Positions 15,550 to 22,267 of a stretch of DNA of 33,878 bases are shown here, piece by piece. Made by a program: the position numbers and the translations under genes. The notes under the pieces were generated by a model that worked only from the letters and a program-made list of their open reading frames with translations, did no database searches and had not been told where the DNA came from. This stretch comes from Clostridia bacterium (lineage in GTDB: Bacteria > Bacillota > Clostridia > Oscillospirales > CAG-272). Numbering within the stretch: the stretch's first letter is position 1; each line of letters begins with the position of its first letter. The stretch lies in NCBI GenBank assembly GCA_017631855.1, contig JAGBSP010000001.1, positions 1 to 33,878 on the forward strand, read 5' to 3'.

Positions 15550-15697
15550 CGCCTTTTTCAAAAGGCGGAACGAATCCAACGCCGTTGGGCGTTGGTCGCC
15601 CGTCGCAACGGGCGAAAGACCTATCGTTTATAAGCGCCCGAATGGGTGAAGTTGCATCAAGGATGCAACGAGGGGAAACCACAAGTGGGGTTTCCCC
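15550..15697. repeat. Array of five consecutive hairpins after hrb, the last a terminator
   Basis: Perfect stems in series: 15550-15567 (8 bp), 15576-15595 (8 bp), 15597-15614 (7 bp), 15651-15669 (8 bp) and 15672-15697 (9-10 bp, followed by a T-rich tract, so a plausible terminator for the hrb transcript). No convincing ORF lies in 15531-15903. The density of perfect stems suggests a structured RNA or a mobile repeat. Confidence 0.65.
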
Positions 15698-15728
15698 TTT
15701 CTTTTCTGTGAGTTACTTTACGATGGGG

Positions 15729-15775
15729 ACACCCTCTCAGTCACTTCGTGACAGCTCCCCCAAAGGTGGAGCCTA
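15729..15775. repeat. Second, partial copy of the dapA-dapB palindromic repeat
   Basis: Shares ACCCTCTCAGTC, CTTCGT and ACAGCTC blocks, in order, with the reverse complement of 9781-9830. It is shortened and lies between convergent genes. Confidence 0.6.
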
Positions 15776-15862
15776 TCGTATGCCGCCATTTTCTATGCTC
15801 ACCGCACCAACATCACTATATTACTCACCGTAGGGTTCGTCCTTCCCACCCTCGATCAAAAC

Positions 15863-15896
15863 AAAAAACCACGGAAATTGCTTTCCGTGGTTTTTT
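15863..15896. terminator. Bidirectional intrinsic terminator, yjbQ side
   Basis: Perfect 15-bp stem (15863-15877 with 15882-15896) whose A and T ends give a T-run on either strand. It ends the minus-strand yjbQ transcript just after its stop. Confidence 0.9.
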
Positions 15897-15903
15897 AATT
15901 AGC

Positions 15904-16545
15904 TTACGCCTTGAACTCGGGGTCTCTTGCGTTGAGCTGGAGATCGTAGTGTACGTCGTATGCCTTCTCTTCTGCCGTGAACTTACGACGGGTGTTGATG
16001 ACCTCACCGCCGTTGAAGTTACGGTCCTCAACGTCCTCGGTCGTACCCATAATGGTTACGTTGACCTGTCTGCGACGAGCAATGACGTGGTCCCAGTCGA
16101 TGAAGTAGATGTGAGCAAACTGACCAAGGTCGAGGTTGCCGTCCTTGATGGTCAGGGTCTCGCTTCTGCCGAAGAAGACAGAACGGAGGTGACCGTCGGT
16201 GTTCATCGAAGAGTAGTCACCGGGCTCGTTGACGTATCTGCCGAACTGTGCGTGGATCGGACCGGGATGACGGTACTGATGCTCCTCTGCAAAGTCGGGG
16301 ATCATCTTTCTCATGATGTCGAGAAGGTCGTGCTGCAAAAACTCGAGGTCGAACGAGTCGATATCGTGCGAGCACTCCTGAACCATGACCGAGCAGGTCG
16401 TGTGGTGCGAAACAACGCTGACCGTACCGTTCTTTACGCCGGATGCGGCAACGATCTCGAGGATCTCCTTCTTAATGTCGTGGAAGGTGGGGATCCAGCC
16501 TCTGGACTGAAGCTCAATTTCTTTTTGAAAAACCTTGAATTCCAT
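15904..16545 (-). CDS. yjbQ: YjbQ/UPF0047 family protein
   Basis: Member of the YjbQ family, which has weak thiamine-phosphate synthase activity in vitro but no settled role. At 213 aa it is longer than the usual ~135-140 aa. The core motifs are there: VVSHHTTCSVMVQE near residues 45-58, the HDLLDIMRKMIP region, NTDGHLRSVFFGRS near 113-126, and GNLDLGQFAHIYFIDWD. An extra loop (HQYRHPGPIHAQFGRYVNEP) and a ~40-residue C-terminal tail are additions. It is 36 bp behind the triosephosphate-isomerase-like gene, in the same transcript, so a role near sugar phosphates is possible. Confidence 0.88.
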   Translation of the reverse strand: MEFKVFQKEIELQSRGWIPTFHDIKKEILEIVAASGVKNGTVSVVSHHTTCSVMVQECSHDIDSFDLEFLQHDLLDIMRKMIPDFAEEHQYRHPGPIHAQFGRYVNEPGDYSSMNTDGHLRSVFFGRSETLTIKDGNLDLGQFAHIYFIDWDHVIARRRQVNVTIMGTTEDVEDRNFNGGEVINTRRKFTAEEKAYDVHYDLQLNARDPEFKA

Positions 16546-16581
16546 AGTGTTTTTCTCCTTTATATTTTTTTATTTTTTAAC

Positions 16582-17283
16582 TTACTTTGCGTGACGCTCG
16601 TCCCAAGCCTTGCGTACGGCGGCGATCATCTCGTCTACCATTGCGGCTCTGTCGGCGGCCTTTGCAACGCCCGAGGAAGATCCCGTAGCGTCAGCACCTG
16701 CGATGATGGTGTTGTATACGTCCTCACCGTTCGAAATGCCTGCGGCAGTCAGTACGAGAATATCGGGGTTGACCTCCTTGACCGACTTGGTTGCAGCCTC
16801 TACGTACTCGGGACCTACGCTGACACCCGTTCCGATCAGCTCGGAGGGCTCTGCAACGATGATGTCGGGAGCGAGAGTTGCGATCTTCGCGGCGTCTGCC
16901 ATCGAGTCTGCGCAGACGATCGTGGTCAGACCAACTTCGTTTGCTCTTGCGATCGTCTCTGCCAGCACCTCAAAGGTTACGGGCTTCTCGACGTGGTTGA
17001 GCATAACGCCGTCCGCACCTGCGGCAACGAGCGACTCGGGGAGAATGTCGGCAAGACCTCTGCCGGGAACGATGGGGTCCATGTGAGGAGCAAAAACGTG
17101 AATATGCTTGGTTGCCTCTCTGACACGGCGAATGTCTACAACGGGCGTGGTGAAGATAATGTCCACACCGTACTTTTCGGAAGCGGCATCAGCGGCAAGC
17201 GCCAAATCAAGAATGTCGTCACCGTAAAGATAGGACTTCGGTCCGATCTCAAAGAAGGGCAGCTTTACTGCTTTCTGGTTCAT
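16582..17283 (-). CDS. Archaeal-type triosephosphate isomerase family protein
   Basis: TIM-barrel protein of 233 aa that matches archaeal-type triosephosphate isomerases better than the usual bacterial ones: APHMDP (archaeal QHIDP), MLNHVEKP (INHSE), AEPSELIGTG (EPPELIGTG, carrying the catalytic Glu) and AAGISNGEDV. The N-terminal Lys in GPKSYLYG fits the catalytic Lys position. The ATG at 17283 has AGAGG eight bases upstream. An ATG at 17316 lies right after the -10 box, so it would barely be transcribed. The protein may act on dihydroxyacetone phosphate or on a related tetrose/pentose phosphate; it is divergent to the SIS-DeoR-aldolase-epimerase operon. Confidence 0.82.
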   Translation of the reverse strand: MNQKAVKLPFFEIGPKSYLYGDDILDLALAADAASEKYGVDIIFTTPVVDIRRVREATKHIHVFAPHMDPIVPGRGLADILPESLVAAGADGVMLNHVEKPVTFEVLAETIARANEVGLTTIVCADSMADAAKIATLAPDIIVAEPSELIGTGVSVGPEYVEAATKSVKEVNPDILVLTAAGISNGEDVYNTIIAGADATGSSSGVAKAADRAAMVDEMIAAVRKAWDERHAK

Positions 17284-17321
17284 AAAAAACAACCTCTTTT
17301 CTTTCATAATTTCCATTCCTC

Positions 17322-17350
17322 ATTATACAGTATTTTCCCCCGTTCGTCAA
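17322..17350 (-). promoter_or_regulatory. Sigma-A promoter of the TIM-yjbQ operon
   Basis: Minus strand: TTGACG (17345-17350), 17 bp, TATAAT (17322-17327). Its position rules out the upstream ATG at 17316 as the main start of the isomerase gene. Confidence 0.85.
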
Positions 17351-17405
17351 TAGCTTTTTGCGAAAAAACCGAAGCTTTCCCAAAAAAGAAATGGCTTTTT
17401 GGAAA

Positions 17406-17423
17406 TTTCTTTGCAAAAAGAAA
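17406..17423. promoter_or_regulatory. Palindrome in the divergent intergenic region
   Basis: TTTCTTT, four bases, AAAGAAA: perfect 7-bp arms between the two divergent promoters, 28 bp before the plus-strand -35. Candidate operator for the DeoR regulator encoded in the same module; AT-rich, so chance is possible. Confidence 0.4.
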
Positions 17424-17450
17424 AAAATAATTTTGTTTTCAAAAAATCCC

Positions 17451-17479
17451 TTGCAATCGGGAAGAAACTGTGCTATAAT
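17451..17479 (+). promoter_or_regulatory. Sigma-A promoter of the SIS-deoR-fsa-rpe operon
   Basis: TTGCAA (17451-17456), 17 bp, TATAAT (17474-17479), 40 bp before the first start codon. Confidence 0.82.
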
Positions 17480-17518
17480 GATACGGTAAAATTTTTAAGA
17501 AACGTAAGGAGAATTTTT

Positions 17519-18127
17519 ATGCTGAGTAACGCTGCACTTACTGCCGCTCGCGCGGCGTATGACATCGAGGCGGAATGCCTTGCCGAGATGAAAAATCACT
17601 TTGATGAGAATGCCTATTCTGAGGCTGTCGCGCTTCTCGCGAACGCCACCCGCATCGGTGCCGCAGGCTGCGGACATTCGGGCATTGCCTGCCAGCACTT
17701 CTGCCATCTGATGTGCTGTATCGAGCGTCCCGCACGCTTCATCTCCCCCGCCGAGGCAATTCACGGCGCAACGGGATTTTTGCAGGAGGGCGACGTAATG
17801 GTCTTCGCTTCGCGCGGAGGCTCTACGAAAGAGCTCTTCCCCATTCTTGACATTTGCCACGCAAAGGGCGTCAAGGTCATCACCATCACCGAGAACCTCG
17901 ATTCTCCCCTTGCCAAGGGTGCAGACGTCGTGCTCAAGCAGTACGTCAACCGCGAAACCGACAAATACAATATGCAGGGAACAACCTCGACGACCGCGCT
18001 TTGCATGATCTTCCACGTTCTGCAGACCGCGCTGATCGAGGAAACCGATTACCAGAAAGAACAGTTTGCCGTCATTCATCCGGGCGGTGCCGTCGGCGAC
18101 CGTCTGACAGGCGGCAAGGGTGTCTGA
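17519..18127 (+). CDS. SIS-domain sugar-phosphate isomerase
   Basis: Single SIS domain protein of 202 aa. Motifs: GAAGCGHSGIACQHF near residues 43-57, FASRGGSTKEL near 97-107 (the phosphate-binding SGxS-like loop, here RGGS), and the C-terminal HPGGAVGDRL typical of KdsD/KpsF arabinose-5-phosphate isomerases. No CBS domains follow, unlike KdsD, so it is closer in size to 6-phospho-3-hexuloisomerase or short API types. AAGGAG lies seven bases before the ATG. The stop is 1 bp before the preferred deoR start. The substrate is unproven; context points to pentose or hexulose phosphates. Confidence 0.85.
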   Translation: MLSNAALTAARAAYDIEAECLAEMKNHFDENAYSEAVALLANATRIGAAGCGHSGIACQHFCHLMCCIERPARFISPAEAIHGATGFLQEGDVMVFASRGGSTKELFPILDICHAKGVKVITITENLDSPLAKGADVVLKQYVNRETDKYNMQGTTSTTALCMIFHVLQTALIEETDYQKEQFAVIHPGGAVGDRLTGGKGV

Positions 18128-18128
18128 A

Positions 18129-18845
18129 ATGGGTACGGGAATCGGACGAGCCAAGATTGACCGTCGCAGAGAGGAAATTCTGCATCTGCTCCGCAGTGAG
18201 GGAAAGGTGTATATTTCCGACCTTTGTACCCGCTTTGGCACTTCCCCCGTCACGGTTCGCAACGATCTGGACACTCTTGCCGAGGAAGGAAAGCTGATCC
18301 GTATGACGGGCGGCGCCGTGGTGCTCCCCGCAGAGCAGGCAAAGCAAGCCGATCTGATCGACCGTCCGGAGCAAAAAAAGGAGATCGCACTTCGCGCCGC
18401 GGGAGAGATCCGCGACGGAGATACTCTCTTCATCAATTCTGGTAGCACGGTGGAGCTTTTTGCACAGGCGCTTCGCGATAAAAAAGATCTGAAGATTGTC
18501 ACGAACTCGCTTCGCATCGCAACCGAACTCGGAGCAATTCCGACCTTCCACGTCATTCTGCTCGGAGGAATGATCAACGCGCACTCGCAATTCACCTTTG
18601 GAGAGAACGCGCAGGAGCAGATCATTCGCTTCGGCGCCGACGTTGCCGTGCTTTCGGTAGACGGAATCAGCGAGGACGGAGAGATCACCACCTGCCACGC
18701 AGAAGAGGCGATCATTGACCGACTGATGATCCAGCGCGCCTCTCGCGTGCTGATTCTTGCCGACACCGCGAAGATCGGTCGTACAGGCTTCTCGCTCGTT
18801 TGCCACCGCGGCGACAAAATTGAAATTCTGACCAATAAAATGTAA
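18129..18845 (+). CDS. DeoR family transcriptional regulator
   Basis: Sugar-phosphate-responsive repressor type. The 238 aa start with a winged helix-turn-helix at about 8-62 (ILHLLRSEGKVYISDLCTRF, then SPVTVRNDLDTLAEEGKLIR). A DeoR sensor domain follows with NSGSTVELFA, VTNSLRIA, LLGGMI, DGISEDGEIT and LADTAKIGR. The ATG at 18129 follows the SIS stop by one base with AAGGGTG upstream; a GTG at 18120 is the alternative. It probably controls its own operon and perhaps the divergent TIM-yjbQ operon, with a sugar phosphate from this module as effector. That control is inference. Confidence 0.92.
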   Translation: MGTGIGRAKIDRRREEILHLLRSEGKVYISDLCTRFGTSPVTVRNDLDTLAEEGKLIRMTGGAVVLPAEQAKQADLIDRPEQKKEIALRAAGEIRDGDTLFINSGSTVELFAQALRDKKDLKIVTNSLRIATELGAIPTFHVILLGGMINAHSQFTFGENAQEQIIRFGADVAVLSVDGISEDGEITTCHAEEAIIDRLMIQRASRVLILADTAKIGRTGFSLVCHRGDKIEILTNKM

Positions 18846-18860
18846 AACGAGGTAATCATA

Positions 18861-19541
18861 ATGAAACTGCTGATTGACGACGCCAACGTCGAAAAAATCA
18901 AAAAAATTCTCGAATTTTATCCCGTGGACGGTGTCACCACCAACCCCTCAATCCTTGCGAAAGCAAAGAGAAATCCTTACGAGGTACTCAGAGAGATCCG
19001 CTCGATCATCGGTGAGGAGGCAGAGCTTCACGCGCAGGTCATTTCGCTGAATGCCGACGATATGATCGACGAGGCGCACGTGATGCAAAAGGAGCTCGGA
19101 AAGAGCACCTATATCAAAATTCCAACCATTCCCGATGGACTCAAGGCAATGCAGGTTCTCTCGAAGGAGGGCGTTAAGATCACCGCAACCTCGATCTATA
19201 CTCCTCTTCAGGCGTGGCTTGCCGCTAAGGCAGGCGCCGATTATGCCGCTCCCTACGTCAACCGCATCGATAACCTCGGTGCCAACGGCGTCGAGCACAC
19301 GAAGATGATGCAGGATATTTTGCGCGATAAGAGCTGTCATACGAAGATCCTTGCCGCCAGCTTCAAGAACTCCTATCAGGTGCAGGAAATGTGCGCGTAC
19401 GGCATTGGCGCCGTCACCGTTTCCCCCGAAATCTTTGAAAATCTGATCAAAAACTCTTCGGTCAACGAAGCCGTCACCGCATTTGTCCGCGACTTTGAAA
19501 AGCTCTGCGGCAAGGGAAAGACGATGCGTGACTGTATGTAA
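18861..19541 (+). CDS. Fructose-6-phosphate aldolase / transaldolase-like protein
   Basis: Short transaldolase of the FSA/TalC type. The 226 aa form a (beta/alpha)8 barrel with DDANVEKI at the N-terminus, DGVTTNPSIL at 23-32, the Schiff-base Lys86 in YIKIPT, and KILAASFKNSYQV near 165-180. Family members either split fructose-6-phosphate into dihydroxyacetone and glyceraldehyde-3-phosphate or act as transaldolases; sequence alone does not tell which. GAGGT precedes the ATG. It lies between deoR and rpe, 15 bp and 13 bp apart, in one operon. Confidence 0.92.
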   Translation: MKLLIDDANVEKIKKILEFYPVDGVTTNPSILAKAKRNPYEVLREIRSIIGEEAELHAQVISLNADDMIDEAHVMQKELGKSTYIKIPTIPDGLKAMQVLSKEGVKITATSIYTPLQAWLAAKAGADYAAPYVNRIDNLGANGVEHTKMMQDILRDKSCHTKILAASFKNSYQVQEMCAYGIGAVTVSPEIFENLIKNSSVNEAVTAFVRDFEKLCGKGKTMRDCM

Positions 19542-19554
19542 CGGAGGTATTGCT

Positions 19555-20208
19555 ATGAAAATTCTTTCCCCTTCTCTTCTTTCTGCCGACCCGATGAATT
19601 TCGGACGCGACCTTCACCGCCTTGAAGAGGCAGGCGCTAAATGGTTTCACGTCGACGTGATGGATGGAACCTTCGTACCGAACTTTTCCTTTGGCTATTC
19701 CACGGTTGCCGCCCTCAGAAAGGCGACCGACCGCATTCTTGACGTCCATCTGATGATCGACCGTCCCATCCGCTACGTTGAAAAATTCTGCGACGCGGGC
19801 GCGGACTATCTGACCATTCACGTTGAAGCAGACACCCCCGAAAACACCGAAAAGGCGCTCGATATGATCCGCGCTAAGGGTGTTAAAGCAGGACTTGTCA
19901 TTAAGCCCAAGACCCCCGCTTCCGCGATCGAGCCTTATCTCGAAAAGTGCGACCTCGTGCTCGTCATGACGGTCGAACCCGGCTTTGGCGGACAGAAATT
20001 TATGGCGGATATGATGCCGAAGGTCAAGGAGCTTCGAGAGATGCTCGACCGCGTCAATCCCACCTGTCACCTCGAGGTCGACGGCGGCGTTGACCTCGTG
20101 ACCGCTGAGGTCTGCAAGGAACACGGTGCCGACGTCCTCGTTGCGGGATCTGCGTGCCTTGGCGCTTCCGATATGAAGGCGTTTACCGAGTCCATCGAGA
20201 GAGAATAA
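19555..20208 (+). CDS. rpe: Ribulose-phosphate 3-epimerase
   Basis: Interconverts ribulose-5-phosphate and xylulose-5-phosphate in the pentose phosphate pathway. The 217 aa show every family block: LSPSLLSADPMNF, HVDVMDGTFVPNFSFG, DVHLMIDRP, IHVEA, GLVIKPKTP, LVMTVEPGFGGQKF and EVDGGV, including the metal-binding His and Asp residues. GGAGG lies seven bases before the ATG. It is the last gene of the SIS-deoR-fsa-rpe operon and is followed by a strong terminator. Confidence 0.96.
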   Translation: MKILSPSLLSADPMNFGRDLHRLEEAGAKWFHVDVMDGTFVPNFSFGYSTVAALRKATDRILDVHLMIDRPIRYVEKFCDAGADYLTIHVEADTPENTEKALDMIRAKGVKAGLVIKPKTPASAIEPYLEKCDLVLVMTVEPGFGGQKFMADMMPKVKELREMLDRVNPTCHLEVDGGVDLVTAEVCKEHGADVLVAGSACLGASDMKAFTESIERE

Positions 20209-20219
20209 TCTCCAAAAAG

Positions 20220-20253
20220 AAAAAGTCAAGCGACCGAAATCGCTTGACTTTTT
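20220..20253. terminator. Bidirectional terminator between rpe and the HdeD-like gene
   Basis: A 13-14 bp stem (AAGTCAAGCGA against TCGCTTGACTT, 20221-20233 with 20240-20252) with A and T flanks, serving both converging transcripts. Confidence 0.9.
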
Positions 20254-20267
20254 CTTTGTTTCGTTGC

Positions 20268-20735
20268 TTACTTCTTCAGCGAAGCGATCAAACCGAATAC
20301 ACCGTCCAGAATGATCAAAATTGCGCCGATCATAACAACGACCTCAGCTGCGTTGCCGAATGCAAGGAACAAACCGCAAATGATCGTCAGGCAGGGGAAC
20401 AGGATGCGAAGCAGTCCCTTTTCCTTGCTCTTGAGCACGTCGATCAGTGCAATCGCACCCTTGACAGCAATCATAATACCGAGCACAAGCAAAACGATCC
20501 AAGCAATCGTCCAACCAAGCACGAGAATTACGATACCGATCACCAGGCTGACAACACCGCCAACCCAATTCTTTTTGAGCAGTTCGAGTGCGCCGAATAC
20601 CACAAATACGATACCTGCAATCGTCATTGCCCAGTTCAAAGCATCACCGGGGAAAATCAGAAGAAGTGCACCGATCACAATGTAGAGAAGCGAAGCGAGT
20701 ACGCCCGAAGCCTTCAGGGATTTTTTGTTTGCCAT
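20268..20735 (-). CDS. HdeD/DUF308-like membrane protein
   Basis: Integral membrane protein of 155 aa with about six hydrophobic segments and no enzymatic motif, resembling the DUF308 (HdeD) family; related proteins are linked to acid or envelope stress, but no function is proven. The segments are regularly spaced pairs (VLASLLYIVIGALLLIFPG; IAGIVFVVFGALELL; VVSLVIGIVILVLGW; IVLLVLGIMIAVKG). AAGGAG lies upstream of the ATG at 20735; the longer frame upstream runs through the promoter and is not used. Single-gene transcript. Confidence 0.8.
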   Translation of the reverse strand: MANKKSLKASGVLASLLYIVIGALLLIFPGDALNWAMTIAGIVFVVFGALELLKKNWVGGVVSLVIGIVILVLGWTIAWIVLLVLGIMIAVKGAIALIDVLKSKEKGLLRILFPCLTIICGLFLAFGNAAEVVVMIGAILIILDGVFGLIASLKK

Positions 20736-20768
20736 AAGAATACATCTCCTTTTATAGTCTATATTTTT

Positions 20769-20797
20769 ATTATAGCAAAACGAAAGAAAAAAGTCAA
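20769..20797 (-). promoter_or_regulatory. Sigma-A promoter of the HdeD-like gene
   Basis: Minus strand: TTGACT (20792-20797), 17 bp, TATAAT (20769-20774). Confidence 0.83.
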
Positions 20798-20845
20798 CAA
20801 AAATTTGCTCTCTTCCCCTCTCTTTTTTCTTTTTTTGAAAATCCC

Positions 20846-20874
20846 TTGACAAACTCCGAAAGATTTGATACAAT
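20846..20874 (+). promoter_or_regulatory. Sigma-A promoter of the T-box-pheST transcript
   Basis: TTGACA (20846-20851), 17 bp, TACAAT (20869-20874). Transcription would start about 20881, just before the T-box. Confidence 0.83.
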
Positions 20875-20894
20875 AAGATAGCAAAAAAGCGTTA

Positions 20895-21130
20895 TAGCGG
20901 AAAAGAGTAACCCGATTTTCGTTGTTCAGAGAGCCGTCGGTAGGTGCAAGACGGTAAACGGAATCCTGCGAATTCCTTCCGCGAGCTGTGGGCTGAACTC
21001 TGCCGCAAGACGGCGAACAGTAGGCTTTACCGGAGGCGACCGTTATCCGCAGAGGTGCTAATTGGCACCCGACGAGGCTCTTGCCGCAAGGCAAGTGCGA
21101 AGCAGAGTGGTATCGCGGCATTTGCCGTCC
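20895..21130 (+). promoter_or_regulatory. T-box leader for phenylalanyl-tRNA synthetase
   Basis: Senses uncharged tRNA-Phe. The stem I base pairs AGAG/CTCT and AGCC/GGCT (20928-20935 with 20991-21001), with an intervening GA-rich K-turn. A TTC codon directly after GAA at 20973-20975 is the best specifier candidate (Phe). GGTGCAAG and AGTAGG blocks are typical. The T-box sequence AGAGTGGTATCGCGG ends in a TGGT bulge at 21108-21111, matching an ACCA tRNA end (discriminator A, as in tRNA-Phe). pheS and pheT follow. The specifier assignment is less certain than the T-box call. Confidence 0.9.
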
Positions 21131-21168
21131 CTGCGCTTTCTCCCCGTGGGAGAGAGGGCGGTTTTTTT
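21125..21168 (+). terminator. T-box controlled terminator before pheS
   Basis: Stem of CCGTCC/GGGCGG (21125-21130 with 21156-21161) plus TCTCCC/GGGAGA (21139-21144 with 21148-21153), then seven T. The 5' arm CCGTCC is shared with the antiterminator that uncharged tRNA stabilises. Confidence 0.85.
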
Positions 21169-21204
21169 ATTGTCAAAAATTTTATAAAAATAAAGGAAAG
21201 CATT

Positions 21205-22242
21205 ATGAAAGAAAAACTCGAAGCATTGCTCCGCGAGGGTACGGCAAGAATTGAAGCCGCAAAAAGCGAAGCAGAATTGCAAGAAATCAAGGGCTCGCTC
21301 CTTGGAAAGCAAGGTAGCATCACCGAGCTCCTCAAGGAAATCCCCAAGCTCGACGTAGCTCTCCGCCCCGAAATGGGTAAGGCGGTCAACAACGTCAAAA
21401 ATCTTCTCTCCGAGCAGATCGAGGGCAGACGCGAGGCGCTCAAGCTCAAAGCGTCCGAAATTCCGCAGGACTTCGACTGCACCGTTCCCGGCTTTGAGCC
21501 GAAGATCGGCGGTCTGCACCCCATCACACAGATGTGCTACGACCTCAACGACGCCTTCCGTTCGATGGGCTTTGAGGTATTCTCGGGTCCCGAGATCACG
21601 AGCGAATACTATGCGTTCGACAACCTCAACTTCCCGCCCAATCACCCCGCAAGAGAAAGTATGGACACCTACTGGTTGGAGGGTCACGACACGGGTGCGG
21701 CAAACGACAAGCTCTGCCTGCGTCCTCACCTGACGGGCGACAGCGTGCGCTATATGCAGACGCACAAGCCCCCCTACCGCTTCGTTTATCCGGGACGCGT
21801 TTACCGTAACGAAACCACCGATGCCCGCCACGAGAGAGCCTTCTTCCAGTACGAAGCACTCATCGTCGATAAGGACTTCACCTACACCGCGGGTAAGGTT
21901 ATGATCAAGAGCATTCTCTCGAAGGTCTTCGGTCAGGACGTTCCCGTTCGTATGAGAGCAGGCTTCTTCCCCTTCGTTGAACCCGGATTTGAGATCGATA
22001 TGGGCTGTCTCGTCTGCGGCGGCAAGGGATGTAGCGTTTGTAAGCACGTCGGCTGGATCGAAATTATGCCCGGCGGAACCCCTCATCCCAACGTTCTTCG
22101 CGCGGCAGGTCTTGACCCCGACGAGTATACGGGATTCTACGTCAACATCGGTCTTGACCGACTGGTTATGATGCGTTACGGCGTGGACGACGTCCGTCTG
22201 TTCCACAGCACCGATCTTCGCTTCTTGAAGCAGTTCCACTAA
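21205..22242 (+). CDS. pheS: Phenylalanyl-tRNA synthetase alpha subunit
   Basis: Catalytic subunit of the alpha2-beta2 enzyme that charges tRNA-Phe. The 345 aa include an N-terminal coiled-coil (about 1-90) and the class II core: motif 1 region HPITQMCYDLNDAFRSMGF near 108-126, motif 2 around GRVYRNETTDARHERAFFQYE near 196-216, and motif 3 with NIGLDRLVMMRYG near 318-330. The CLVCGGKGCSVCKHVGW segment is usual for bacterial PheS, with extra Cys in its first half. AAAGGA precedes the ATG. It is under T-box control and 25 bp before pheT. Confidence 0.97.
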   Translation: MKEKLEALLREGTARIEAAKSEAELQEIKGSLLGKQGSITELLKEIPKLDVALRPEMGKAVNNVKNLLSEQIEGRREALKLKASEIPQDFDCTVPGFEPKIGGLHPITQMCYDLNDAFRSMGFEVFSGPEITSEYYAFDNLNFPPNHPARESMDTYWLEGHDTGAANDKLCLRPHLTGDSVRYMQTHKPPYRFVYPGRVYRNETTDARHERAFFQYEALIVDKDFTYTAGKVMIKSILSKVFGQDVPVRMRAGFFPFVEPGFEIDMGCLVCGGKGCSVCKHVGWIEIMPGGTPHPNVLRAAGLDPDEYTGFYVNIGLDRLVMMRYGVDDVRLFHSTDLRFLKQFH

Positions 22243-22267
22243 TGCGAAGCGAAAGGAGAAACACACA

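Noticed and set aside
15550-15697. CRISPR array
   Set aside because: The repeated hairpins differ in sequence and spacing; there is no constant repeat and no cas gene nearby.
17284-17316. Longer start of the triosephosphate-isomerase-like gene at 17316
   Set aside because: That ATG lies immediately after the -10 box, at or before the predicted transcription start, while the ATG at 17283 has a good ribosome binding site.
15748-17430. Plus-strand 560-codon open frame
   Set aside because: Antisense to yjbQ and the isomerase gene, both of which have full family motifs, promoters and ribosome binding sites.
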